Below the pieces are notes generated by a model, which was not told the origin of the DNA, did not search any database, and saw nothing but the letters and a program-made list of their open reading frames with translations. Positions 8,456 to 17,408 of a stretch of DNA of 64,000 nt are shown here, one piece after another. The number at the start of each line of letters is the position of its first letter. The stretch's first letter is position 1. Source of the DNA: Candidatus Pelagibacter sp. (GTDB lineage Bacteria > Pseudomonadota > Alphaproteobacteria > Pelagibacterales > Pelagibacteraceae); contig JAOHFJ010000001.1 in the NCBI GenBank assembly GCA_028097945.1, positions 1-64,000 of the forward strand, in the 5' to 3' direction. The translations under genes were made by a program, and so were the position numbers.

Positions 8456-9832
8456 ATGGCGCCAACTAATAAAGTTACAAATTTAAAGGTAGTGAAGAAT
8501 AAAGATAAAGAAACTTCAAAAGTAAGTGCTTTATCGCCAAGAGAAATTGTCTCCGAATTGGACAGATACGTAATTGGTCAAAAAGACGCAAAAAAAGCTG
8601 TAGCTGTTGCATTAAGAAATAGATGGAGAAGACAAGCTTTATCCGATGAGATGAGAGATGAAGTTCTTCCCAAAAATATTTTAATGATAGGTCCCACAGG
8701 CGTAGGTAAAACAGAAATATCTAGAAGACTATCTAAGTTGGCAGAGGCTCCATTTATAAAAGTTGAAGCCACAAGATTTACAGAAGTAGGCTACGTAGGA
8801 AGAGATGTAGAACAAATCATCAGAGATTTAATTGAAATTGCTATAGCAATGGAAAGAGAAAAGAGAAGAAGAGAAGTCAAAGCTAAAGCAGAGTTGAAAG
8901 CTGAGGAAAAAGTGCTTGATACACTTGTCGGTAATAAAGCTAGTGTTGCAACAAGAGAAAGTTTTAGAAAAAGATTAAGAACTGGAGACTTAGATAACAA
9001 TGAAATTGAAATAGAAGTTCAAAATACTTCTAATCCCCTTCAAAGTTTCGAAATACCTGGAATGCCTGGTGGAAATGTCGGAATGGTCAATCTAGGCGAT
9101 ATTCTTGGAAAATCCATGGGCGGTAAAAAGGGTAAAAAGAAAAAAATGACCGTTAAAGAATCACACAACATTTTAGTTGCTCAGGAGTCAGACAAAATGA
9201 TTGAAGAGGATAAAATTATTAAAGAAGCAAAAAAAACCACAGAGGAAAATGGTATAGTTTTTTTAGATGAAATCGATAAAGTTTCTGCGAGAAGTGATAG
9301 GGTTGGGGGAGATGTGTCCAGAGAAGGTGTGCAAAGAGATCTTTTACCTCTTATAGAGGGTACGACTGTCAGCACTAAGCACGGTCCGATTAAAACTGAT
9401 CACATCTTATTTATAGCTTCGGGAGCATTTCAATTAGCTAAACCCTCTGATTTATTACCTGAATTACAAGGCAGGCTTCCCATAAGAGTTGAGTTGGATG
9501 CTCTTAGAGAAGAAGATTTCAAAAGAATTCTTAAAGAACCCGATAACAGCTTAATTAAACAATATACAGAATTGCTAAAAACTGAAAATGTAAATCTTGA
9601 ATTTACAGATGATGGAATTGATATGCTTGCTAAAATTTCGGCAGAGGTTAACTCATCTGTTGAGAATATTGGCGCAAGAAGACTCCATACCATAATTGAA
9701 AAAGTTTTAGATGAAATAAGTTTCAATGCTACTGACAGAGCTGGGGAAACGATTACTGTAGACCAAAAGTACGTGCAAGAAAATTTAGGAAATTTAGTGA
9801 AGGATACTGATTTATCAAAATTTATTTTATAA
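8456..9832 (+). CDS. hslU: HslUV ATPase subunit HslU
   Basis: AAA+ unfoldase that feeds substrates into HslV. The 458-residue protein has Walker A GPTGVGKT (residues 79-86), the GYVGRD pore loop, an intermediate domain, Walker [11 protein letters not shown] and a sensor-2 GARRLHT. The C-terminus ends FIL, the tail that docks into HslV. The first roughly 25 residues, before the family's usual opening [16 protein letters not shown], form a Lys-rich extension. The ATG at 8456, one base after hslV's stop, is the natural start, so the extension is probably translated. Confidence 0.98.
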   Translation: MAPTNKVTNLKVVKNKDKETSKVSALSPREIVSELDRYVIGQKDAKKAVAVALRNRWRRQALSDEMRDEVLPKNILMIGPTGVGKTEISRRLSKLAEAPFIKVEATRFTEVGYVGRDVEQIIRDLIEIAIAMEREKRRREVKAKAELKAEEKVLDTLVGNKASVATRESFRKRLRTGDLDNNEIEIEVQNTSNPLQSFEIPGMPGGNVGMVNLGDILGKSMGGKKGKKKKMTVKESHNILVAQESDKMIEEDKIIKEAKKTTEENGIVFLDEIDKVSARSDRVGGDVSREGVQRDLLPLIEGTTVSTKHGPIKTDHILFIASGAFQLAKPSDLLPELQGRLPIRVELDALREEDFKRILKEPDNSLIKQYTELLKTENVNLEFTDDGIDMLAKISAEVNSSVENIGARRLHTIIEKVLDEISFNATDRAGETITVDQKYVQENLGNLVKDTDLSKFIL

Positions 9833-10249
9833 ATTTTTTAACTTAACTATAATTGCTCCACCTCCACCATCTCTCTTCTCGGCATCATTAATTGAAATAA
9901 TAAATTTATTTAATTCTGAATTTGTTCTTATAAATTCAGGAACAGAATATTTTAATTTACCCAAATCTTTTGATATATATGCATCTGCATCATTAGACGA
10001 GTGCATCCCCTTCCCGGTTATTAGCAATAGTTCTTTGAATTTATTTTTAATACAATGTTCTATAATTTCTCGTACTTTTATATTTGCTTCGTCTAAAGTA
10101 AAACCGTGTAAATCGAATTTATAACGCTCTTTTCTTTCAATATTATCAGGAATACCTTTCTTATCTTTATCGTAAATATCGGTAGGGTTTTTAACGTATT
10201 CTTCCCAGGTTTTTTTATCTTCTAGACTTGTCTCTTTTTTTTTTATCAC
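9827..10249 (-). CDS. Smr-domain protein
   Basis: A 140-residue protein with a C-terminal Smr domain, the nicking-endonuclease fold first seen in MutS2. The core motifs are [17 protein letters not shown] (DLHG) and [12 protein letters not shown] (the TGKG counterpart of HGKG). The segment [13 protein letters not shown] is the closing strand. The first 45 residues are charged, as in alphaproteobacterial Smr/MutS2-like proteins. It overlaps the Tim44-like gene by four bases and converges with hslU, overlapping its end by six bases. Nuclease activity on RNA or DNA is known for some relatives; the role here is unknown. Confidence 0.9.
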   Translation of the reverse strand: MIKKKETSLEDKKTWEEYVKNPTDIYDKDKKGIPDNIERKERYKFDLHGFTLDEANIKVREIIEHCIKNKFKELLLITGKGMHSSNDADAYISKDLGKLKYSVPEFIRTNSELNKFIISINDAEKRDGGGGAIIVKLKNL

Positions 10250-10848
10250 TTGCTGATAATTTCAGACAAATACCAATTGGGATCTTTTTGCTTTATATTT
10301 CTAGTAAATTTCCAGCTATCAGTTACAAACTTTATTTTATCGGGATTACCCTCAATTATTTTATTTTCCTTGTCCTTCTTAACAGAGATAACTTCTGCAA
10401 CAAATTTAACCGTAGCAAATAAATTATCTCTAATTTTCTCATATTTTTCCAAAGAAGATACTTTTACCCCTATAAATGTGAATTCAGATTTTATGCCTTC
10501 TTTGTTTCTGGATTTAATAGCGTCTGAAAAATTTGAAAACATATTGGATGATAATAAGCTTTTTAATTTTATTAAATCTCCATCAGCAAATGATGTTAAT
10601 ATGCTCTCGTAAGCTATTTCTGCGCCTCTAAGAAAATCTTTTTTATCTTTTCCTTCTAAAATATCTAAATTTTCGTTAACAATTTTTGCTTCATTTTTCG
10701 GAATACTAAATTCTTTTTCAGCAAAGGACGGGTATACTTTGGACTCATGACCTGTTTTTCTGCCCAGTATACTTCTCAACCGTAAGATAATGAATCCTGC
10801 GATCATACCCAGTAAAATTATGTCTATATATCCAAAACTATTACTCAT
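10246..10848 (-). CDS. Tim44-like domain protein
   Basis: Membrane-anchored bacterial relative of mitochondrial Tim44. From the ATG at 10848 the protein has 200 residues: an N-terminal helix (IDIILLGMIAGFIILRLRSILGRKTG) spans the inner membrane, and the C-terminal half has Tim44/TIM44-C sequence, including FLRGAEIAYESILTSFADGDL and a final WKFTRNIKQKDPNWYLSEI. An in-frame ATG at 10866 would add six residues; MSNSFGYID fits family members better. The gene sits next to Smr on one side and divergent fxsA and secB on the other, an order seen in other alphaproteobacteria. Confidence 0.9.
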   Translation of the reverse strand: MSNSFGYIDIILLGMIAGFIILRLRSILGRKTGHESKVYPSFAEKEFSIPKNEAKIVNENLDILEGKDKKDFLRGAEIAYESILTSFADGDLIKLKSLLSSNMFSNFSDAIKSRNKEGIKSEFTFIGVKVSSLEKYEKIRDNLFATVKFVAEVISVKKDKENKIIEGNPDKIKFVTDSWKFTRNIKQKDPNWYLSEIISK

Positions 10849-10892
10849 TATTTGATAATTATACATTAATCATATATTTTTGTATCAGACAA

Positions 10893-11312
10893 ATGAACCC
10901 ATTTTTTATTATATTTATTGGGATGCCCGCTATAGAAATATTCCTACTTATTAAAGTAGGAGGGCAAATAGGCGCCTTAAACACGGTTGTTCTTATTTTT
11001 CTGACCGCAATAATCGGAATTTATTTTGCAAAACAGCAAGGAATTCAAACATTGAGGTCAGGTATGATGAATATGTATCGTAATAAATTTCCAATTAATG
11101 AAATGATATCTGGAGCATCAATTGCGGTAGCTGCATTATTATTAATTTTACCTGGTTTTTTTACAGATACTATCGGTTTTTTATTATTAATTCCTTTTAC
11201 AAGAAAAATCTTATTAAAACTTACTTTAAAAAATGAGCATAAAGCAAAAGGAGAAGATCAGAATAAAACTATTGACGGTGAGATAGTAGATCAAAAAAAA
11301 GATGAGCTATAA
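10893..11312 (+). CDS. fxsA: FxsA family membrane protein
   Basis: Small cytoplasmic-membrane protein (139 residues) of the FxsA/YtxK-type family, linked in E. coli to relief of phage exclusion by F plasmid. Visible features are an N-terminal hydrophobic pair PFFIIFIGMPAIEIFLLIKVGGQIGALNTV, a second membrane region ASIAVAALLLILPGFFTDTIGFLLLIP with the family's LPGFFTD motif, and a charged cytoplasmic tail. Its end overlaps the next gene, secB, by 11 bases. The cellular role in this bacterium is unknown. Confidence 0.92.
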   Translation: MNPFFIIFIGMPAIEIFLLIKVGGQIGALNTVVLIFLTAIIGIYFAKQQGIQTLRSGMMNMYRNKFPINEMISGASIAVAALLLILPGFFTDTIGFLLLIPFTRKILLKLTLKNEHKAKGEDQNKTIDGEIVDQKKDEL

Positions 11313-11721
11313 AATAATTGGAAAATATATAAAAGACTTAGACTTTAATATTCCTAATCCAAAGACTTTTTTTCTTCTTGCAAAAGACATCACAAATTAC
11401 AAAATAAATGTTGATATAAAAAGTACACAAGTGAAACAAAACATAATTGAAGTTTTAACTAGCTTAAACCTTTCGTCTGATAGAAGTGATTTTGAAAAAA
11501 TTGAAACGAAAATTATTTTTTCAGCAATTGTGGAATTAAACAATGATAAATTAGCAAAAGAAGAAATAGAAAAAATTATTTTGATTGATGTTCCAACTGA
11601 AATTTACCCAGAATTAAGAGGGATATTTGTTTTTTTATTTGAAAATTCAGGTTTTAAAGATGTAAAAATTAGCAAAAAGGTTGATTTTGAAAAATTATAC
11701 CAAACAAGAAAAGTTCAATAG
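11302..11721 (+). CDS. secB: Protein-export chaperone SecB-like protein
   Basis: Divergent 139-residue SecB candidate. SecB keeps presecretory proteins unfolded and hands them to SecA. Supporting patterns are the N-terminal KYIKDLDFNIPNP (family: YIKDLSFENPNAP), the beta-strand run KIIFSAIVELN, and LIDVPTEIYPELRGIFVFLFENSGFKDVKISKKVDFEKLY, which aligns with the family's DVP-x-x-LFP-x-R helix and the closing PxDFxxLY. It overlaps fxsA and lies next to dnaQ, as secB does in Caulobacter. Sequence identity looks low, so the assignment leans partly on synteny. Confidence 0.85.
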   Translation: MSYKIIGKYIKDLDFNIPNPKTFFLLAKDITNYKINVDIKSTQVKQNIIEVLTSLNLSSDRSDFEKIETKIIFSAIVELNNDKLAKEEIEKIILIDVPTEIYPELRGIFVFLFENSGFKDVKISKKVDFEKLYQTRKVQ

Positions 11722-12374
11722 AAATTTTTTTTTAAATCAGTCTTCAAAAATTCTTTATGTTTTTTTATTTCTGACTCTGAAATTTTTATAATAATTTTAC
11801 TATAATCTTGGGACTTATTGATACTTTGTTCAGATACATTATTCGAAAGATTAAACTTAGGCTCTTTTGCATCTAATAAATTTATATAAACTTCTCTTAA
11901 TAATTCACAATCTAATAATGCGTTATGTTTAGTCCTACGAGATAAATCTATATTAAACCTTTTACATAGTGCATCTAAAGAATTTGAAGTTCCTGGAAAT
12001 CTATTTCTTGCGACATCCAATGAGTCTATTACAGAATTTTTATTAATTTTTTCTTTTTTTAATGCGTCTAATTCTCCGTCTAAGAATCCTAAATCAAAAG
12101 GCGCATTGTGAATTATGATTTTTTTATCTTTAATAAAGTTCAAAAATTCATCTGCTATCTGATCAAAAGTTTCTTTATCTTTAAGATACTCACCAGAAAA
12201 ACCGTGCACTTTAAAAGCTTCTTCTGGCATGCTTCTTTTGGGGTTTACTACTTTGTGAAAAATTTTTCCTGTAGCAATTAAATCTTTAGTTTCAATACAA
12301 GCAATTTCAACAATTTTGTGACCTTCTTTAAAAGATAAACCAGTTGTTTCAGTGTCAAGAAAAACTTCATACAT
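11715..12374 (-). CDS. dnaQ: DNA polymerase III epsilon subunit DnaQ
   Basis: Proofreading 3'-5' exonuclease of the replicative polymerase. The 219-residue protein carries the DEDDh active-site motifs: Asp7 and Glu9 in FLDTETTGL, HNAPFDLGFL (ExoII) and KHNALLDCELL (ExoIII with the general-base His). The C-terminal tail is Asn/Lys-rich and holds the likely alpha-binding segment. It is the last gene of the ppsR-maf-aroE-coaE-dnaQ transcript, and its start overlaps the coaE stop by eight bases. Confidence 0.95.
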   Translation of the reverse strand: MYEVFLDTETTGLSFKEGHKIVEIACIETKDLIATGKIFHKVVNPKRSMPEEAFKVHGFSGEYLKDKETFDQIADEFLNFIKDKKIIIHNAPFDLGFLDGELDALKKEKINKNSVIDSLDVARNRFPGTSNSLDALCKRFNIDLSRRTKHNALLDCELLREVYINLLDAKEPKFNLSNNVSEQSINKSQDYSKIIIKISESEIKKHKEFLKTDLKKNFY

Positions 12375-12920
12375 AATTTTTAATTATAGAGTATAAATTT
12401 TTTTTTAATATATTTAAATTTTTTTCATTAACAACTATATGATCACAGAAATTAGTTTTTTTCTTATCTACCATTTGCTTATTATTGAGCATAGTAAACA
12501 AACTTTCGTTCCCTTGCTTCATCTTAAACCTCTTAAGTCTTGTTTTTTTATTAGCTTTGATAAAAATTATTACATTAAAATATTTCATTAATTTGCTCTC
12601 GATCAAAAGAGGTATCTCATAAAAAAGAAGTTTTTTATTTTTGTTTCTAAAAGTAAATGCTTTCATTCTTTTTCTTACCAAAGGATGAATTAACCTCTCT
12701 AGTTTTTTAATGTTTTCTTTTTTTGTTAGGATTTTTTTTTTAACTGGGTATTATTAATTATTTTAAAATTTTTACTTATTAAGGATCTAAATTGAGGGTC
12801 TTTATATATCTCTTTAACTTCTTTATCAGCACTAAAAAGTGGGCCACGTTTATAAGATAGAATTTTACTAGCAGTTGATTTTCCTGATGCTAGAGATCCT
12901 GTTATGCCTATTTTTATCAT
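12367..12920 (-). pseudogene. coaE: Dephospho-CoA kinase CoaE, frameshifted at an A10 run
   Basis: Last step of coenzyme A synthesis, split across two frames. The 5' part (12726-12920) starts MIKIGITGSLASGKST with the P-loop at residues 8-16, then runs into a stop just after an A10 run (12732-12741, read on the minus strand). If one A is added, reading continues ILTKKENIKKLERLIHPLV into the second part (12367-12681), which has the CoaE core LLFYEIPLLIESK and the RL-x-R lid. All domains are otherwise intact and colinear, so a single base is missing. It may be a sequencing error, a recent mutation, or a gene rescued by slippage on the A run. The gene is normally essential. Confidence 0.85.
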
Positions 12921-13738
12921 TATAGTTTTGATTTTAATAATTCTACTAATTGATCATCAATTTCTGGATTAATTTTATTCCATAGATAAAAGGACTTTTG
13001 ACCCTGATAAATAAACATATCCAGACCATTAAATACTCTTCTTCCTTCTTCTCTCAAATATTTGAAAGTCTTTGTTTCCAAAGGATTGTAGATTGTATCA
13101 ATATAAATAAGTTCATTTTTAGTATTGGTAAAATTGAAATTAAAATCCTCACCATTTTTGAGCCCTAAACTTGTTGCATTAATAATTATATCAAAATTCT
13201 TAATTTCAGTTTCAAGATCTAACCACGAAATTATATTTAAAAAGTTAAACTTTTTTTTTAAGAAGATACATTTTTCATTAGTTCTATTTGCAATAAAAAT
13301 ATTTTTAATACCCGATTTTTTAATTGATAAAATTACTGAAGGCGAAACACCGCCGGCACCAATAACTAATGCATTTTTATTGGAACTGTTCTCAATTTCT
13401 TTAAGGTAAGCAGCTTGTAATCCATACACATCAGTGTTTTCTCCAACCACAGTTTCATTATCTTCTAAAAGGACTGTATTTACCGATCCGGTAAGTTCTG
13501 CATCATTAACTACTTTATCAATATAATTTATAATTTTCTGTTTAAAGGGCAGCGTAACGTTAAAACCAGAATAGTTATTATTTTTAATCTTTTTAATTAT
13601 TTCTGGCAACTCATTATCTACGACCTCTATAATTTCATAATCAGCATCAATATTATATTTCTTAAACCAATATTTATGTAATACTGGTGATAAAGAATGT
13701 TCAATAGGATTACCAATTATTCCAAATTTTTTTTTCAT
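12920..13738 (-). CDS. aroE: Shikimate dehydrogenase AroE
   Basis: NADPH-dependent reduction of 3-dehydroshikimate in aromatic amino acid synthesis. It has 272 residues, the usual length. Substrate site: NPIEHSLSPVLHKYW and NVTLPFKQKI with the catalytic Lys. Then ENTDVYGL with the catalytic Asp, and the nucleotide-binding VIGAGGVSPSVIL and NRTNEK. It sits between maf and coaE; the maf-aroE-coaE-dnaQ order is conserved in alphaproteobacteria. Its ATG overlaps the maf stop by four bases. Confidence 0.97.
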   Translation of the reverse strand: MKKKFGIIGNPIEHSLSPVLHKYWFKKYNIDADYEIIEVVDNELPEIIKKIKNNNYSGFNVTLPFKQKIINYIDKVVNDAELTGSVNTVLLEDNETVVGENTDVYGLQAAYLKEIENSSNKNALVIGAGGVSPSVILSIKKSGIKNIFIANRTNEKCIFLKKKFNFLNIISWLDLETEIKNFDIIINATSLGLKNGEDFNFNFTNTKNELIYIDTIYNPLETKTFKYLREEGRRVFNGLDMFIYQGQKSFYLWNKINPEIDDQLVELLKSKL

Positions 13739-14319
13739 TTTTTTAATTGTTTAATATAATTAATGATTTCCTTGATAGGTAGACCCATAATTGAGTCTTT
13801 ATCGCCCTTTATATATTCGAATAATTCTAATCCATCAGCCTCTATTTGATAAACTCCATAGGCGAGTAAGGTTTTTGTGTCTATTTTATTTAAATATAAT
13901 GATAGTTCATCATCACTTAGATTCTTCATTTTAAGCTCAGAAGAGTCCGTATGGTTCCATATCATTGCCCCGTTTTTTGATATACATACTGAGCTAATCA
14001 AATAATGTTTAGAGTTATTAAGTTTTTTTAAAATATTAAATGCTTCTTCTCGAGAACTTGGTTTATTAATTATCTTTTTGTTAAGCGAAATAACACTATC
14101 AGCACCTAAAACGTAACGGTCTGGATTTTTATTACTTACTTTAATGGATTTTATTTCAGCAAGATTTTTCGATATAGAAAGTGGATCAGCCCCTTCACCT
14201 AATAATGAATCTTTTATTTCGTCTTCATCAACATTAGAAACTATGACTTCATTTTCAATATTATGTTTGTCTAAGATTTCTTTTCTCACTCCACTTTTGG
14301 AAGCTAATATTATTTTCAT
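13735..14319 (-). CDS. maf: Maf family nucleotide pyrophosphatase
   Basis: House-cleaning nucleoside triphosphate pyrophosphatase (194 residues). The N-terminal signature IILASKSGVRKEIL (family: LAS-x-S-x-RR), the Asp in YVLGADSVISL (family: GADTVV) and the C-terminal YEYIKGDKDSIMGLPI (family: GSYxNVxGLP) are all in place. The SGVR variant of the S-x-RR motif keeps the Arg. It overlaps ppsR and aroE by four bases each, so it is part of one operon running away from the putative origin. Confidence 0.95.
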   Translation of the reverse strand: MKIILASKSGVRKEILDKHNIENEVIVSNVDEDEIKDSLLGEGADPLSISKNLAEIKSIKVSNKNPDRYVLGADSVISLNKKIINKPSSREEAFNILKKLNNSKHYLISSVCISKNGAMIWNHTDSSELKMKNLSDDELSLYLNKIDTKTLLAYGVYQIEADGLELFEYIKGDKDSIMGLPIKEIINYIKQLKK

Positions 14320-15134
14320 TTGTTTTTTTTAATCTCAATAATTTTTAGTATGGAGGCAGCAGTTTCTTCTACAGATCTTCTTGTAACATCGATGATTGGC
14401 CAATTATTTTTTTTAAATAAATTTTTTGAATCTTCTACTTCTTTTTTAATAGAGTTCAGATCAGTATATTCTTTAAGATTTTGATCTTTCATGATAGCTA
14501 CTCTGTTGCGTCTTATATCTGATAATCTTTCTGGATCAGCTATTAATCCTATTATGCAAGATGTTTTATTTGTTTTTAAATCCTTTGGTATCTTTTGATC
14601 TAAGACTAACGGTATATTAACTGTTTTATAACCTCTATTAGCTAAATAAATAGAAGTAGGAGTTTTACTAGTTCTGCTTACTCCCAATAAAACAACATCT
14701 GCATCATTTATATCGTCCACTTTTTTCCCATCGTCGTGTGTCATTGTAAATTGAATAGCTTCTATTCTTTTATAATAATCTTCGTCTAAAACATGTTGAG
14801 CACTTGGTTTATGAATGGCTTTTTGATTAAGAAGTTTTGAAAAGCTAAGAATTAAATTTCCAAGTACGCCAAAACACGGCACTGAATTTTTCTCACTTTG
14901 GCTAGCTAGATATTTGGCTAGTTTTGTCTCTACAATTGTATAAAGTATAATTGAATTATCAATATAGCTACATTCCTTAATGATTCTATCAATCTGTTGT
15001 TCTGTTCTAATAAAAGCAAATTCTTTTTTTTCGTATTCAAAATTAGCAAACTGTGATTTTAATGATAAAAATATTCTATCAAGGGTTTCACCCGTTGAGT
15101 CAGACACAAGATATACATTGTATTTTTCGTTCAT
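14316..15134 (-). CDS. ppsR: Pyruvate phosphate dikinase/PEP synthetase regulatory protein
   Basis: Bifunctional kinase/phosphorylase of the DUF299 family that switches pyruvate phosphate dikinase or PEP synthetase off and on by Thr phosphorylation. The 272-residue protein begins YNVYLVSDSTGETLDRIF and carries the phosphate-binding loop LLGVSRTSKTPTSIYLA, followed by the GY-K-xxNIPLV segment and ERLSDIRRNR, all family hallmarks. It corresponds to the gene beside the origin in Rickettsia (RP001) and Caulobacter. It is the first gene of the minus-strand operon. The target enzyme is not in the window. Confidence 0.95.
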   Translation of the reverse strand: MNEKYNVYLVSDSTGETLDRIFLSLKSQFANFEYEKKEFAFIRTEQQIDRIIKECSYIDNSIILYTIVETKLAKYLASQSEKNSVPCFGVLGNLILSFSKLLNQKAIHKPSAQHVLDEDYYKRIEAIQFTMTHDDGKKVDDINDADVVLLGVSRTSKTPTSIYLANRGYKTVNIPLVLDQKIPKDLKTNKTSCIIGLIADPERLSDIRRNRVAIMKDQNLKEYTDLNSIKKEVEDSKNLFKKNNWPIIDVTRRSVEETAASILKIIEIKKNK

Positions 15135-15404
15135 ATCTTTGTTAATAAATTTATAACAAACTAATCTTGTACATATTTCTTAGTATTAAAGAAAAATAAT
15201 CAACATTAATTAACATTATTTAAACAAGTTAATTATTGTTAATAATAATGTTTTTTTAATGTTTATAAAATGAATAAAATCTAAAAATAAAGCAAAATTA
15301 ATTAAACTTATTCGATTGACCATGTATAAAAGTTGTAAAAATCGTTATATAACTAATTAACAGAGCCAATAACAATAACTACACTTATAAACTTAAATTA
15401 TTTA
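15135..15404. other. oriC: Candidate chromosome replication origin (oriC) region
   Basis: A 270-base gap, the longest in the window, extremely AT-rich and without an open frame. Genes on both sides point outward (ppsR operon leftward, hemE-hemH-hemJ-rho rightward). In Caulobacter crescentus and Rickettsia prowazekii the origin lies between hemE and the RP001-type gene, the same pair seen here. A large imperfect palindrome sits at 15202-15263. I found no DnaA box with fewer than about three mismatches to TTATCCACA, which weakens the case. It must also hold the hemE and ppsR promoters. Support is therefore synteny plus structure. Confidence 0.6.
15202..15263. repeat. Large imperfect palindrome in ppsR-hemE gap
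   Basis: The left arm contains AACATTAA (15202-15209), AACATTATT (15212-15220) and AACAA (15223-15227). The right arm mirrors them as TTGTT (15236-15240), AATAATGTT (15244-15252) and TTAATGTT (15256-15263). All three pairs share a centre near 15232, with only one- or two-base offsets. The element spans about 62 bases, composed almost only of A and T with C or G placed symmetrically. It could act as a duplex-unwinding or protein-binding element of the origin. Confidence 0.6.
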
Positions 15405-16409
15405 ATGAGTAATCTTAAAGAAATATTAAAAGATAAGAAAATTTGCAAATCAGTTTGGTTTATGAGACAAGCAGGTAGGTATTTACCTGAATTTAGAGAA
15501 ATTAGATATCACAATCAAAATTTTATAAATCTTTGTTTAAATAGTGAATTAAGTTCTGAGATAACTTTACAACCAATAAAAAGATTCAATTTAGATTCAG
15601 CTATTATTTTTTCTGATATATTAATGGTTCCTTATGCATTAAATCAAAAAGTAGAATTTGTAAAAAATCAAGGACCATTACTAGAAGAATTTAATTTTAA
15701 AAGATTCATTAATAACGATAAAATTTCTTTTACTCAAAAATTACTCCCAGTTTATAAAGCAATAGAAAAAACAAGAGAGACATTAGATAAAAAAAAAACT
15801 TTAATAGGATTTATAGGAGCGCCATGGACTCTTTTAATTTATATGTTAGGAGTAAAGGTAAGTAAAAAAGAGGTCGATTATAAAAAAATTAAAAAAAAAG
15901 AATTCGAAGTAAATCTAATTCTTGATAAACTGCATGATTATCTTTGCACTCATATAGAAAACCAAGTAAATGCTGGAGCCGATGTAATACAGATTTTTGA
16001 CTCCTGGGCAGGCTTAATATTACCAGATGATCTACCAAATTATTGTTATATTCCAAATTTAAAAATTGTGGATTTCTGTAAAGAAAAGAAAATTCCTGTC
16101 ATATGCTTTCCACGAGGCATTAACAAAAATTACAAAGAATTTAACAATATAGTAAAACCAAACGGAATCAGCTTAGATTATGATATAGATCCTTATTGGG
16201 CTAAACAAAATTTATCTAATGTAGTTTTGCAAGGAGGTTTAGACCCAAAGATATTATTATCTAATGAAAAGGAAATTTTAAATTCTGCAAAAAAATATTT
16301 GGACACATTTAAAGACTTGCCTTATATCTTTAATTTAGGTCATGGTTTGCTTCCTGAAACAGACCCAGATAAGGTAAGTAAATTAGTGAACTTCTATAGA
16401 GAGTATTAA
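15405..16409 (+). CDS. hemE: Uroporphyrinogen decarboxylase HemE
   Basis: Decarboxylates uroporphyrinogen III to coproporphyrinogen III in heme synthesis. The 334-residue barrel protein shows VWFMRQAGRYLPEFR with the substrate-anchoring Arg residues, the Asp of IIFSDILMVPYALN, the GFIGAPWTLLIYM loop, and NLGHGLLPETDPDKV at the C-terminus. It is the first gene to the right of the putative origin and abuts hemH with no gap, forming a heme operon hemE-hemH-hemJ. Confidence 0.98.
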   Translation: MSNLKEILKDKKICKSVWFMRQAGRYLPEFREIRYHNQNFINLCLNSELSSEITLQPIKRFNLDSAIIFSDILMVPYALNQKVEFVKNQGPLLEEFNFKRFINNDKISFTQKLLPVYKAIEKTRETLDKKKTLIGFIGAPWTLLIYMLGVKVSKKEVDYKKIKKKEFEVNLILDKLHDYLCTHIENQVNAGADVIQIFDSWAGLILPDDLPNYCYIPNLKIVDFCKEKKIPVICFPRGINKNYKEFNNIVKPNGISLDYDIDPYWAKQNLSNVVLQGGLDPKILLSNEKEILNSAKKYLDTFKDLPYIFNLGHGLLPETDPDKVSKLVNFYREY

Positions 16410-17408
16410 ATGAAAGACGATCACCCAAATATAAATTTTGGCAAAACTGGTATTTTATTAATTAATTTGGGTACACCAGACTCTACAAGCTGGTGGGATA
16501 TTAGAAAATATTTGAAAGAATTTTTATCTGATAAACGAGTTATTGAGGTTAACCCAATAATTTGGCAAATAATTTTAAATTTATTTATACTTACTTTTAG
16601 ACCTTCCAAGACAGCTCATGCTTACAAAAAAATTTGGAGAAAAGATAAAAACGAGTCTCCGCTTTTATATTTCACAAGAAATCAAGCCGAAAAGCTCAAT
16701 AATAGAATTGGAGGGACAAACATAATTGTTGATTTTGCAATGAGATATGGAAATCCAAGCATTAAATTAAAATTAGATAGTCTCAAAAATCTAGGTTGTG
16801 AAAAAATAATTATTTTACCTTTATACCCACAATATGCAGCCGCTACTACTGCAACAGTGTGTGATGAAGTTTATAGATCTCTAATGAAAATGAGGTGGCA
16901 ACCTAGTTTACAAATCATACCACACTATGAAAGTGAAACAATATACATTGAAGCATTAACAAAGAGTATTAAAAGTAAGTTGCTTGATATTGACTGGAAG
17001 CCCGATTTAATAATTTCTTCATATCATGGTATACCGAAAAAATATTTTGATAAGGGTGACCCATATCATTGCTATTGTCACAAAACCACAAGATTAATGA
17101 AAGAAAATTTTAATCAGATAGACATACAAACAACTTTTCAATCTAGGTTTGGACCTCAAGAATGGCTAACACCTTACACCGATAAAACTCTGGAGGATCT
17201 ACCAAAAAAAGGTATAAAAAATTTATTAATTATTTGTCCGGGATTTGCTTCAGATTGTGTAGAGACTTTGGAAGAAATAGATATTCAAGGTAGAGAAATT
17301 TTCATGAAAAATGGAGGAGAGAATTTTGCCTTAGTGCCTTGTCTTAATGATAATCCAGATCATATTGATTTGTTCGAAACTTTAGTCAAGAAGTATATTC
17401 AAAAATGA
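16410..17408 (+). CDS. hemH: Ferrochelatase HemH
   Basis: Inserts Fe2+ into protoporphyrin IX, the last step of heme synthesis. The 332-residue protein has GILLINLGTPDS at the start, the LPLYPQYAAATTA segment, the metal-site His in ISSYHGIPKKY, the FQSRFGPQEWLTPYTD signature and LLIICPGFASDCVETLEEID. DPYHCYCHKT keeps the Cys pair seen in many proteobacterial enzymes. The start immediately follows the hemE stop, and the end overlaps hemJ as ATGA. Confidence 0.98.
   Translation: MKDDHPNINFGKTGILLINLGTPDSTSWWDIRKYLKEFLSDKRVIEVNPIIWQIILNLFILTFRPSKTAHAYKKIWRKDKNESPLLYFTRNQAEKLNNRIGGTNIIVDFAMRYGNPSIKLKLDSLKNLGCEKIIILPLYPQYAAATTATVCDEVYRSLMKMRWQPSLQIIPHYESETIYIEALTKSIKSKLLDIDWKPDLIISSYHGIPKKYFDKGDPYHCYCHKTTRLMKENFNQIDIQTTFQSRFGPQEWLTPYTDKTLEDLPKKGIKNLLIICPGFASDCVETLEEIDIQGREIFMKNGGENFALVPCLNDNPDHIDLFETLVKKYIQK

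Noticed and set aside
12367..12681. A separate 104-residue gene next to a 64-residue P-loop protein
   Set aside because: Together they make one colinear CoaE with a single one-base shift; the second half starts only from a TTG inside the family's HPLV motif.
15206..15242. CtrA-type boxes (TTAA-N7-TTAA) in the candidate origin
   Set aside because: The TTAA pairs found are spaced by six or five bases, not seven, and TTAA is expected often in such AT-rich DNA.
15135..15404. DnaA boxes such as TTATAAACT and TGTATAAAA
   Set aside because: Each differs from TTATCCACA at three positions, no better than chance here.
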